DNA from: Sipunculus nudus | Lineage: Eukaryota; Annelida; Sipuncula; Golfingiida; Sipunculidae | Assembly (NCBI GenBank): GCA_026874595.1 | Contig: CM049309.1 | Location: 93,582,723 to 93,646,722, forward strand | Direction of reading: 5' to 3' | DNA: 64,000 nucleotides | Part shown: in pieces, positions 14,001-26,900 of the stretch | Position numbering within the stretch: position 1 is the stretch's first letter | Layout of the letters: each line of letters begins with the position of its first letter | Translations under genes and position numbers: made by a program | Notes under the pieces: model-generated | What the model saw: only the letters and a program-made list of their open reading frames with translations | Database searches by the model: none | What the model was told of the DNA's origin: nothing

Positions 14001-14079
14001 GGGAAGGCGAGACACCCGACAAGTTTGTTATTATAATCATTAAGATATTATCCACTCCGAGGGATTACAGAATTTCACG

Positions 14080-15034
14080 ATGAAGCCGATGTAAGTGTTT
14101 TGATACTTTTAAGCTTCCCTTCATTCAGTAAATTTCATCTCAAGTTGTTCGATGTGCAGACCGCTGCATTTTTTCACCGTTCGTGAAAGTTTCACTGAAA
14201 CCATTCCCTGACCGGATGTCACTGATCAGTGATTCATATTATTCATTGTATGGCAGTCGCCCGTTGCCTAAATTAGTAAATATAAAAATCTGCATAACGT
14301 TCACAAGTTAAACTTGCTATACGTGATTAACTTATTGATCAGACTAAAATACATGAATACACACTGTGTGTAAATTTATTATATTTCCATAATAAACAAA
14401 TCTCGTGATTCAGTTCCGATTATTCGGATTTAATCATAAATGTTTAGATTTTTTTCCCAATTATCAAGTCATTTTCATAATAATGTATTGTCACAGAATA
14501 TTCAAACTACCCTTTTTCTCAATTCAATTTAAAATATGTATCAAAATGGCTTTCAGTTCTGAAAATTCATTATATTTTGAATCCCAAGAATGTCATCTCT
14601 GGATTTTCCAAATATATTAATTATGTTTGGTTGAAAATTTAAAAATTAAAAGGAAAATTTTCATTTTTTTATATATCTAGCAATAATTGTAATATTTACA
14701 CCACCTTAAAAGCAAGCGGTGTGACTATTTACCGTCCGGGACGTCCGACACCGTCCGGGACTCCCTGAATACCGTCCGGGACCCAGCTGTACCGCCCGGG
14801 GCACCAGAACTAGATTAAAAATATTACTTTAATGCATACAAACACTTATTGATGTTAAGTACGATTTTATTGTCCAGATCCCAAGAAATATTTGCTTTAA
14901 TTAGCGACTGTACAGGGATTTTTGTTATTTTTAATTACGATTCTATCTGTTTAAAGAGAGATAAAAGATACCTTATAATTTCCACCCACAATTGTGCAAA
15001 CAACTACATACAATATATATCTGATAGAATGAAT

Positions 15035-15068
<34 letters not shown>

Positions 15069-17911
15069 ATAACATCATCAGTATGGAATATAATTAAATA
15101 TATCTATGAGGGTCGCATTTTTTTTTACCATGAGGATGAGGCCTTTACTGATGTGCGTATTGCTGATAGTATTATGTATTGCTAATATAATTAATGACAC
15201 GTTATGATTACTACAATATGGAAAATAATAAAATATATTATTAGTTATAATATAATCAATAACATGGCGTTAAACTGATATATTCATATTAAAATATAAT
15301 AATCACAAGCTGTGGAATATAATCACATGATCATTGAGTGTTTTGAAATGTAGTATATTTCGTTATTGTGGATTAGTGCGCATCAGGTCTGTTTAGGGCT
15401 GGTTTTGTTGACCCGAACGGTATACTGGAGGCCGGGTCGGTCCCGGAAGGTCTGTATGCATTTAAGTTTTACTTTTAAGCTTATTCTGGTGTCTGGGACG
15501 GTGTCTTATTTCCCAAACAGTGTTCAAGGAGTCCCGGACGGTGTCGGACGGTAAATAGTCACACCCCTTAAAATACATGAATATCTGCAGACACTATTGT
15601 TTGTATAAGTTTTCCTGTTTATAAGATTTATAATTTAATTAAGATGGGAAAAAGGTTGGGAATGTTTTTCAGGTTTCGTGTCTTGAATGTGCAAAATTTG
15701 CAATGTTGTTTTCTGATGTAGTTGTTTCCAGGGTTGGGTTTTTGTTGCTGTTGTTAATATAACACTTTAAATACTGATATCAAAGTAAAATATTGTAGAT
15801 GACTGCAGTTCACAACAGGGTTGGGGTCAAATATGTAATTGTATTTGTGTTGTGCAAAATGATAATATTTGTTTTTGATCTCAACATTTGATGTATTTGA
15901 TAAAATACTGTACAAATACATATGTATGAATACATATTCATATCTGTCATAATTAAAGAAATTTAACTACTACCTGACTTCTGATCCACCCAAAAGACAG
16001 TATCAAGTCAAGTGTTTACTTCTTCCTCTGATTTCTAAATATACACTAGTAGTAAATGAGTAGACATTATGAATATTTGTGGTGCTGGAAATTAATTAAT
16101 ATTCTGTATAACCTACATTATGCACTGAACACAGTGTGTGACCTCCCGGCCCAGTAGCCTTCCACTCACACACTGTGAGAAATAGCAGAATTTTTCAGGT
16201 TTTGTCAACCCCAGCCAGTTTGTTCTGGATAAAGTAAATTCTGATTGGCTCTGCGTTTAAACAAATCTGCAAAACTGGTAGAAGAAATCTGATTAGCTTA
16301 ACGTGTAAACAATCATAGCTATGTTTGGGGCAAGCCCATGTAGCACGCAATACAGGAAATATGCAGACAGAGGGGAATAACTGGCCTCAGGCAAGTCAGA
16401 ATACAGACTGTTGAAAGCTGACAATTGCATTGTGTGTATTTGAATGTGGGTGAAAAATGTCTGTGTTACCAAGCGTATTCTACAGCTGTGTAAAGTGATG
16501 GGTACCTCAATGAAACTTCCGTTTGTGCTGGTGATATCTGCAATGTGGTTAAATATAACGCGGGGACAGTACTGACTGGTGGCCAAACCTGACCAGATTA
16601 GTATTTGTATTTGGCATACTGTATTTGACCCCAACCCTGGTCCACAATTTATGTTTAGTTAAATTCCACAATTGTTAAGTAGTATCATTGCATGTCCTGC
16701 CATATATTCACAGATTTGATAGTTTCTATTATTTCATTTGAGCGAGATGTGAACAATTCAGTAAAAAAAATCACAAATGAAGTCAGATATACAATGATAT
16801 CAATTGACCATATGAGAGTTCGATCCTTTCAGAAGCTGTGAACAGTCCACAGTATACAAAGATTTTGTTAATGAATTTTAATCACTTTTTTTAAATATTC
16901 AGGAGGGGGAAGACTCCCAAGAAACCACCCAGGAAGAATCCAAAGCAAACTGACCCAGTAGAGGTGAGAAAGAAGTGTAGCAAAAGCATGTCATTTAGTG
17001 TCCTGTTGCATAACTTTGGGATTATCCATCTTTACATTCATTAGGCTTGACTTGAAATTCAAAATTAAATGATTTAGCAAATTAAGCAAATAAACCATAT
17101 AATAGTTAAAACTGGGCCTGTTGTCACCCTGGCGTGTCTGTGAAATGTTTACTATTAGAGGCGGGGAATACTTAACCAGAGAAAATTTATCAGGGATTCA
17201 GGGTTCATAGCTATTCAATAATGCAAAATTATTAGCACTATAAATAGTAGCTGCTTAGGATTTGATGAGCAGTATTAGCATTGGTTTTATTTGAGCCTTT
17301 TGTATGTTATGGCTAGCTGTTGAGATCTGGAGAAAAAAAGTAAGTTCATTGGACCATAAAAGCGAGTAGAACCAACTTGTTGCAAAAACTTCATAACAAA
17401 ATTTAATCTATTTGTCAAACAATTAAACACTAATGGAACAGGCAAGTGATAAGTACTTTCCTGAAATTTATCAGTAATCTGTGTGTAAATTCAGGTATAT
17501 TATTCCTTTAGAGGCTGTTAACCTTTTAAAACATGTCATTGTTTCAGCTGCTGTATATGGCTATATGTTTATTAACTTATCTGCTACAGGTGTACTGCCG
17601 CTTGCGCCCCCTGGAGAGCAAGAATGAAGACAGATGTTGTAAAGCAATTAGTACGACAGTGGCTCAGCTGACACCATCTGAGGTTAGTCGTGTTAATTAA
17701 TATTTTAATTTCCCAATTATGGTTATAATATATTGTATTTTAAAATATCAGTGAGCTGAATGTCTTCACATTATAACTCTTTACCTTTGTTATTCAGAGA
17801 TAACTATTATATTTAGACTTAGTCTATACACATTTCATTTTTCCCCTTACTTTTGCCTATTTTCATATTCTACAGAATTCTCATGCAGCAAAGAATGGAA
17901 TGTTGAAAGAG
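14080..17911 (+). CDS. kif23: kif23 exons 1-4: N-terminal tail and motor strand 1
   Basis: Exon 1 has only 11 coding bases (MKP plus two bases of the next Met codon). Exon 2 (16903-16963) adds a basic stretch beginning [11 protein letters not shown], as in MKLP1 N-termini. Exon 3 (17590-17682) starts the motor with VYCRLRPL, the first beta strand of kinesin motors. Exon 4 is a 36-nt microexon (17876-17911). Intron 1 is 2.8 kb and carries two DNA transposons; intron 4 is 3.7 kb and carries a third plus a LINE fragment. Confidence 0.93.
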
Positions 17912-20900
17912 GTTAGTGTTGCTATTTAATTCATATAATTTTGTTTAATTTTGCTTTTTATGGGTTATCAATATGTAAGAATAGAGAATACTAAGTCCGA
18001 TAAGATCCAGAAGGTTGCAAGTAAGAAAAGTCCTGGAAGATCAAGGAAAATTAGAGAAAAAGTTTGTATTTAAAAAAAAATAAAGTGACAGTTATCCAAT
18101 ATAGAAACATGAAATCAAAGGGGGCAGGGATCAATGTGTTCTCCAAACCCCTTATTCTTGAATTGAAAATACAATTACAAAATTGATAAGGGAATTTGTG
18201 TGGTCAAAGGGAAGAAAGAGTCAAAAGAAATGGGGGACTTGATGAAACAGATAAAGATAATTAAGGAAAACAAGCTTGAAGAGTATCCTGGATTAAAACA
18301 TTAATAGTAGGTACAAAATTACATGTGCTTTTTACTAATGCACTAAAAGCAAATTTCATGCTTGATTGCAACCTTAAAGGCCCAGTTCCGGTATAAAAGG
18401 AGAAGTGGAGCCACAGCTGAGCCAGTATACAACCTGTCACTGCAGTGCTCACACAAACCTGGCTTCAGGAGCTTTAATGTGGATTTTATCAAAAATTACT
18501 AACCTGTTTGTCCCCAAAAATGTCTGTGAGAAACATATCTTGGAAAGATATCATTTTATTCCTTCATTAAGCACAAAGGATTAATTTTGAGTGAAAATTC
18601 CTAAGTTTTGTACACAGCAACCAACACAAATTTGAATTTACCGGTCCTAGCTTTGGGGTATCCAGTATCACAACAGAGGCACACATGTGACAGCTTGGAA
18701 ACCCCCTTTCCCCTGCTTACTGCACATACCACATGCCAGACACTAAGACAGGCCTAGCTTGCTCTGACCCAGCCATCATCTTATCACAACAGAAGCTCAG
18801 CTGCTGATAAGGCTGGCTACTACAGTTTATATAACAGTCATGATGGCATGATAATGCAGACAGTGTAGTACTTGATGAATTAATGTGTTACTATGTAAAA
18901 CATATGTCTTTGATATTGGCAGTTTTATTATTCTGTAATAGATCCATTTGTGACCCATGTCCGTACTCATATACACTTGAGCATGAAGCACTGTGATGGC
19001 TCAGCTGACAAACTGAGGGCAAACATGCGAGGCCTTGTAGAACATTATAAGGGGAACCATGCTAACTGCTTTCCATCAACTAGATGCAAGGAAGGAGGTG
19101 CCCTTTATGAAACAAAATGTTTGATTACAGATCAAAAAGCAGAGCAGATGCTAATGAAAGCCATCACAGGCCTCAGGGTGTACAAGAATGCTGAAGACTT
19201 TATATTGTGCCAGAACACCCATTATGTTGAGTCCTTTAACAATGCGTGCTTAATTTACCATGATAAAATATTAAGGATCTCATTTGGCTATGATGAGTAT
19301 CAACGCCGCAGCAACATGTCAGTAATTGAGTGGAATGAAAACATGGACAGAGAAAGTACATCAGTGACTAACAGAATGTCTGTTAAAAACCCACGAATAC
19401 AACAGGGACAGAAAATTTGAAAAGAAAAACAACTTGCATTCTTTGACACAATTTGGGAACATGTGATAATGTAAACACACTTATTATGACAGTTATATGC
19501 ATAAACAATGAAGTTTTACACTTGGAATATATCTATATAAAATGTTAAAAAATGTCCACACATTAAATCCTCATGGTACAGGTACATGATTATTTTTACT
19601 TTTTTTAAACAGCTTGCAAACAAAGCAAACAATATCCCCTTCATTAGCTTTCTATGCCTGGTCCTCAGTTTTACACTGATACACAGAGGTGACATTGATA
19701 TACCCCATGCAGCCAGGCTGGGAAATTCCCTAAGCTGCCCCAAGGCACACTGGATCATTAATCACATGGTGAGTCTCAACCAGCTTCACTTGGGATGGGA
19801 TCACACAGGTGGGGTCCCACCGGAATTGGGCCTTTAAGACAAAGGATGTGATCAATGTTTTTAAATTTCAAACCAATTTTTGGACCGACGTTGAAAAGCA
19901 TGTTGTAATTTTAATGAAGATGAGATCAACAAATATAATGTATTACCCCAACATTTATGGTTAAGTTTTACATCAAAGTTGACGGAAAATTTTGTGTATA
20001 TAAAGATATCAAAACATTAAAATGCAATTATATCAGAGATATAATAGGGTTCAGACTTTAAACGCATAAAGAATTGGAAAATAAATTTTATGTGAAATTT
20101 AATTTTTTGCAATATGTTAGCTTACTAGATGCCATTCCAAAAGACGGAAAGGCTACTTAAATCAATTAGATATACTCAAATTCCGGTAAACACAAAATTA
20201 AGATAAAATTGTTATTAAAGAAAATAAACATTGTTCGTTTTGTAAAAATGAGGAAACACTTGAACATATCATATAGAAATGTATTTTTTTAAAGAAGTTA
20301 TGGTCAGATATATCTGACTCACTTAAAAAGGAAACAATATTAAAATTTGAAGCACTTGAATAAAAACTTTTTTAGGCACTTATGAATATATAACACTAAA
20401 TGCCATTTTACTTATCACAAATAGAGATATATATATATATACATCACTCGGGGTGAGGAGAAAAAAAACCTTCCTTTAGAAATTTAAATGCTTTCTTAAT
20501 GATATAATTTTTATTGAAGAAAAAGCAGCAAAAAGTAATGGTAAATTACATATATATGAAAAAAAAGGAAAAATTGTCAAAATATAATTAGTGGAGAATT
20601 CCCTAGTTACATATCTATTATATATAAAACAATAAATAGGACATCTTTTTTTGTAAGAACCAAAAGTAAAATGAAGTAATGATTAGGTAAAGGCACTATA
20701 TATATGTATATATTATGTGATTGTGTATATTTATGTATTGTGTGTTTTCTTTTATATGTAATTGTGTATTCTATGTCTTTTGTATGTTTTCATTTACGCT
20801 CTTTACACAGCGTTTTACCTATAGGCCTACTGCCTATATATTAAGTACTGTTTGTTATGACCTTGCATCCTGCATTGCCACACCAGAGGGAGCACTGTAT

Positions 20901-23900
20901 TTTTGTCCAATCAGATGAGACCTTGTGCTGGAAGACACATCCAAGTGTGGAATACACAGAGCCAATGTTGTTCATTTCGTTTTGAGTGACAGCTCATCTC
21001 CCCGGTAACCATCTGAACAGTCCACAGGCTCAGAGAAAATGGCCCAAGATGTGGTTTGCTTAGGGCCTTGGGCACATAGGATGCCTGGCCATAAGGCTGT
21101 AATTCAAACTAAACATAACAACAAAGGCTGCGTGCACACCTCGCTGGCTGGTTTCAGTTCTGTAGACAACAGATACATGGCTATGCTAACACAGTCATAA
21201 TGTCATAATTGAATCGGTCGATGATGCGGGAATGCAAAGGGAGCAATTAAAATTCGACCATTAACTGTCATCAAGTGGCGCTTGAAGCGCTGCTATGGGC
21301 GAAGCCAGGATGCCTGTTGAGTGTTTGTTCATTGGCATTTGGTTGGCTGATTGTCACATCATGCGTTCGTTTTTTTCAGTGGACAACATACCGCCATCTG
21401 GTGTCTAAATGTATCATAAACAGTCAAAGCAGGCAGCGTGAGAATCAGTTGCTTCTTTGGAAGCGCAAGATTTCCGCTGCCTCAGGAGCGTAGTTTTCAT
21501 TTGTATTTGTTAATTTAAAAAAAGGGCTGGGTCATATTAGAGAGAGAGAAAACCATTTATACTACTTAAATGAACCTTTTAACTAATTTCAGCAACAGTA
21601 CACATTTGCGTATGTGTTTGACGAGTATACATCACAGAAGGCGGTCTTCGACCATATCTCTCTCCCGCTGGTTGAAGACGTCCTCAGGGGGAAGAATGGT
21701 AGGATCAGCAGGGACAGCTTAAATATTTAAAGAAATAAAATATCAGTTAATATATATATATTTAATAAGTAATGACTGTATTTTGATAATCAAAGATAAA
21801 TGAAAATACAGACTGGAGCACCACAGAGGACAACATAGGTGCCTTCATCAAAGCTTGAAAACTGTGCTTATTACAGTAGGTATAGATCTAATGAACAGTC
21901 CACACAGATTAAAACACCAGCTTTCTTTTTGGTTACATTTACATGTGATCATTTAAATATTGCACATCAGTATTAACAGCTAATTTGATGTATTGTTGTT
22001 CATATGTCACAACATATTTTACATTAATGTTTGCAGCTTTACTGTTTGCCTATGGAGTGACATCATCAGGAAAGACTCACACAATGACAGGGTCTCTCAA
22101 AGACCAGGGTATCCTACCCAGGTGTTTAGATGTCATCTTCAACAGCATAGGGCACCTACAGGCTAAAAAATATGTAAGTCCTGTTCAGAAATATCAGCTT
22201 GGATATTACTATCTTTAAGTGATCTCAAATTCTTGATTAGAAAAAATAGAAAAATGTCCTCGGACTTTTTATATGCTGCAGTTTAAATTGCCCTTTTTGT
22301 TTTGACTATATGCATCCTAGTTCATATGTGGATATACCAGTGTGTGCATTTATACTCCCAGTTTGGATGAGTTTGGATATATACTATATATGCAGGTTAG
22401 AAAAGGTGAATTTGACTACAGTAATAGACATCCTGTCATGGTACATAAGACTTCTCAGTGCCAGTAGTACATGCTTCTTAATCTCTTTGTTATATAGCTT
22501 GTTAATAGCACCTGGTATTTTTTAGTTTCGATCATCGGCCAAATCAAGACAAAAGACATGATATAATGTGTTGCTTAAAAGCATTGGCAGTAATCAATGT
22601 CAATTTTCATGAATGATAGATAGATAATTTATTGTTCATACAATACATATAAGGTAACATTCATGTATATTCATTTGAAAAAAAAACAACTACAAGGAAC
22701 AAACAATAAAAAAAAGGAAATAAACAATAGAAATTATTTTATGTAGTACAAATGTAATCCAAGAGAGCAGAGCACTCACCCAATGACTTAACAGGTAGGA
22801 GTTTTTTTGTATTCACATTTCCTATTCTATATCAAATATTTTACAGGTGTTCAAACCAGACAAGATGAACTCTTATGATATCCAGACAGAGGCTGAGGCC
22901 ATGTTGGAACGCCAGCGGAGAGACATCATGCCTAAACTTATGAACACACCAAAAACGCCAGGCAGGCCCAAGGCAGAGTATGTATACCTTCTCACTTTTC
23001 ATATATTCATATATTTAACATTTTAAACCAAAATTTAACAGCTGAGCATATTTTTTATGAACATGCCAACAGCATGCTAGAGTCTGTACTCTACCATACA
23101 AGTCAAATGGAATATTCTAATTTAACTTAATACAAATTAAGTTTAATGTTTCAAGAAAGTTGTTCTTATAACTCAGAACTTAAGGGTGTATTGTAAAGTT
23201 ATTTTTATACCTAAGGATTATTGCCTTCATTGTACAGAGATGCTAGACCAGGGGCCCTAGGTTAGTAAAACTGTTACCTTCAACTAAAGGATGCTTGATT
23301 AAATTCAAATGTTTTTAAATGTATATGTATCAGTAGTTTCAGCTGCTTATACTAACTTATGTAGTTCTCATCATACAAATTGCACAAGTCAATTAGGCTA
23401 ATATCTTGTCAACATGATATAAGAGTATATGACATAGAATAAACTTCAATAAAGACATTTGCATACATGACATTAATTTATTGATATTTTTGACATTGAC
23501 GATTGTTTCAGGGACAAATTTGACCCAAATACACCTCGAGTACGTGACATGTCTCGTGTGGAGGATGTGGAGGAGGATAATAACTATGCTGTGTTTGTGT
23601 CTTATGTTGAGATCTATAACAACTACATCTATGACCTTCTGGAAGAACTATCATATGACCCAATCAAAGGAACACTGTAAGTTTTATGACCATCTTCACA
23701 GATTATCAGATAATATTATAATATAGAACTGATGTGAGGTATTAGTTTAAAATAATCTTAACAATGTTGATGTTGCATTTACATTAGTGCAGATTTTCTT
23801 TCAAATTATTATTTTTTATTTATTGAAGAACAATCTGGAATATATTGAATATTTTTAGTTTATTTTTCAAATTTGTAGTCTTTAATGAATCGTTTTAAAT

Positions 23901-26900
23901 GAGCCCTTTATTACAACTGATTGAACCCATCTATGATTTTGAAGCAAGGGTTGGACAGACCACATGTACTGTTCATGAAAGATTTCATTGAAGCAGCCAA
24001 TATAAATAAAATTCCATTTTTAATCAGACCACCCACATCAAAGATCTTACGTGAGGACGCAGAGCACAACATGTACGTGAGTGGCAGTATCGAGGTGGAA
24101 ATCAAAAGCACAGAGGAGGCATATGATCTACTTAGAAAAGGTCAGTCAGTCAAGTATCAGTAACAGAACACTAATTTTTGTTCTGTTTATAATTCACTTT
24201 TCATAAATCAGTCTGATAATACTTTGCATTACTGTGTCATATTAAAATTGTTTTAGTTTTTATATTTTACTTGTTTCAAATTGATTCCTATGAATTTAAC
24301 TGAAGGCATTAGTGTAACCCTTTTAGAATTAGTGCCAGTGTTTTTGTAAAATTTGTCATTGTTTCACATCTTCAAGTTTTTTAAAAAGTTGGTATTGTCT
24401 GTATCGGCAAATCATTTGTTATATTAATAATGAAACATCTTTCAGGTCAAAACAGAAGACGAGTGGCACACACAGCTCTGAACACGGAGTCTAGTCGCAG
24501 TCACAGTGTGTTCATGATCAGAGTGGTGCAGGGACCGCTGGACCCGCAGGGAGAGGAAGTTCTGCAGGTAAGTAATACCAGTACCAGAATCATTACATGA
24601 ATCATAAAGGATGCCATTGTTCAGTTCAGGTGTCATTTCAGAGCCTGTTATTAAACTGACACTTCAGTTCAGCAAAAGAATTAAAATATCTATCATATTG
24701 GAACCTTGAGACATAATTTATTTTCAAGTTACAGTTGTGACTTGACATTCCGACCCTTAACAATCTGGAAACCTTGCAATCCGACAGTATTTTTTTTAAA
24801 AAAAAAGTAACCTATATAAATTAACCTTGCCAAACTGACAGCCTTGGATTCCGACTCCCACATGGCATTTCCCGGCACAGACAGGAATACCGACATATTT
24901 TCTGACTTGACAATCAGACTGATATAATTTCTTTTGATGTCGGTCGTTGGGCTCGGGCACACGGCACCCTGGTCAATAAGGCGTGAAATCCAGCGATGCG
25001 TATTGTTCTGACAATACACTAGAGCCAATAATACTAATTTAGTAAGTTTGGATCTGTATGTGTGCAAACTTGAACCTCTGTGCATGTGTGGAACATGTGG
25101 AGGTGGAGAATGAGGTTGGAGACCTTATTGAGGTACACAACAGAGCTGACCACATGCCCGCGGAGGGACATCTTGCATTAGATAACATGGAGCCCACCAG
25201 GTATGTTGAACAGTCATCTTTGATGAACCGAGCTGTCAATATACCATGGTCCACGGCCCAGCAATGCGGACCACCCCTGATATTGTGTCAATGATTAAAG
25301 AAGATGAAGGTGACAGTGACAGCGAGTGAGAGGGAGAAGATGGTCCTCCTAAACCAATAACTCCCAGAGAAGCCCTTGGGGGAATGGAAAGTGTATGGAG
25401 GAGCCCGGCTTGGCTGTAAGGAACGTTGATGCCAACCGCAGACTGCTTAGAAAAGTTTGTATAATAAAAATAAAAGAATCAAATTCCAGACAGATATGTA
25501 TGCATTCTTTAGATGTACATGATCCAGAAGATCAACCGCTGGTTCATTCATTATATACATTTAGTTAATGTTTGTTCTTTGTTGTTGGGGAGCAGGGCTG
25601 ACCTGTTATTGGGGGCTGCATTTGTTTTGGGGAGCAGGGCTGACCTGTTATTAGGGGCTGCATTTGTTCTGGGGAACATGGCTGACCTGTTCTTAGGGGC
25701 TGCATTTGTTCTGAGGAGCAGGGCTGACCTGTTATTAGGGGCTGCATTTGTTCTGGGGAACATGGCTGACCTGTTCTTAGGGGCTGCATTTGTTCTGGGG
25801 AGCAGGGCTGACCTGTTATTGGGGGCTGCATTTGTTTTGGGGAGCAGGGCTGACCTGTTATTAGGGGCTGCATTTGTTCTGGGGAACATGGCTGACCTGT
25901 TCTTATGGGCTGGATTTGTTCTGGGGAGCAGGGCTGACCTGTTATTAGGGGCTGCATTTGTTCTGGGGAACATGGCTGACCTGTTCTTAGGGGCTGCATT
26001 TGTTCTGGGGAGCAGGGCTGACCTGTTATAAGGGGCTGCATTTGTTCTGGGGAGCAGGACTCACCTGTTATTAAAGGCTGCATTTGTTCTGGGGAGCAGG
26101 GCTCACCTGTTAGCATGTTTATCTAGTTGGTGTAACACATTGTATGACACATCCTAATGCATGGTCATAAATACTCATGATCCTTGCTGGGATAAGGGGT
26201 CTCTAACTACTTTCCGGTTAACAAATAAACATTTCATGTCCCAGGACAAGGATAAACTGGTGGTGAGTCAGCTGGCCCTGGTAGATCTTGCTGGAAGTGA
26301 GAGACTCACAAGGACAGGCAACCAGGGAGAACGACTCAAAGAAGCAAGTACGTCTCCTTGTTTATTTACATATTTATATTTAATTTTCTTACAGTGGCCC
26401 CCTGTTGGCATTTTTAGATAAAAAAAATTCATGTATGAGGCCCAGCCATATTGGGAAATGTATTACCTTCACTGAATTTCAAGTTTTCACCAACAAAATA
26501 AGGTGTTTTATAAGGAATGAGTAATCAAGCTCCATTATTTCAAGGCGCTTATGTCACAAGTTTGTGACAACAAAGGAATTTAGATTACAAATTATATTTT
26601 TTTAAGTGTAGCTGATACTTACTAAAACTTATGTGTTCATTTTCTGGTAATGTTAAATATAAATGTCATGGTATTTTGAAAGTTAGACCTGTGCGTCATT
26701 GAGTTATCAATTTTTTTTTTTGTGGGGGGTTGGGGAGGGGGTCAAATTTTACAGTTCTGCCAAAACAATTCCATATTTAAAACTAGAATACAGGCAGTCT
26801 ACAAGCAACAATATGTATCCGCCAGATCACAGAGGCATTGGTCAAGTAAGGCATTGAATGTTGCTGACATGACATGACATGACTCCAAATTTGTGGCATC

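Noticed and set aside
16293-16634. 113-codon - strand ORF
   Set aside because: Lies wholly within the non-autonomous hAT-like element and has no transposase motif.
25513-26116. Long open frames on both strands with 14-residue repeats
   Set aside because: They follow from a 42-bp stop-free minisatellite; no splice or coding signal supports a protein.
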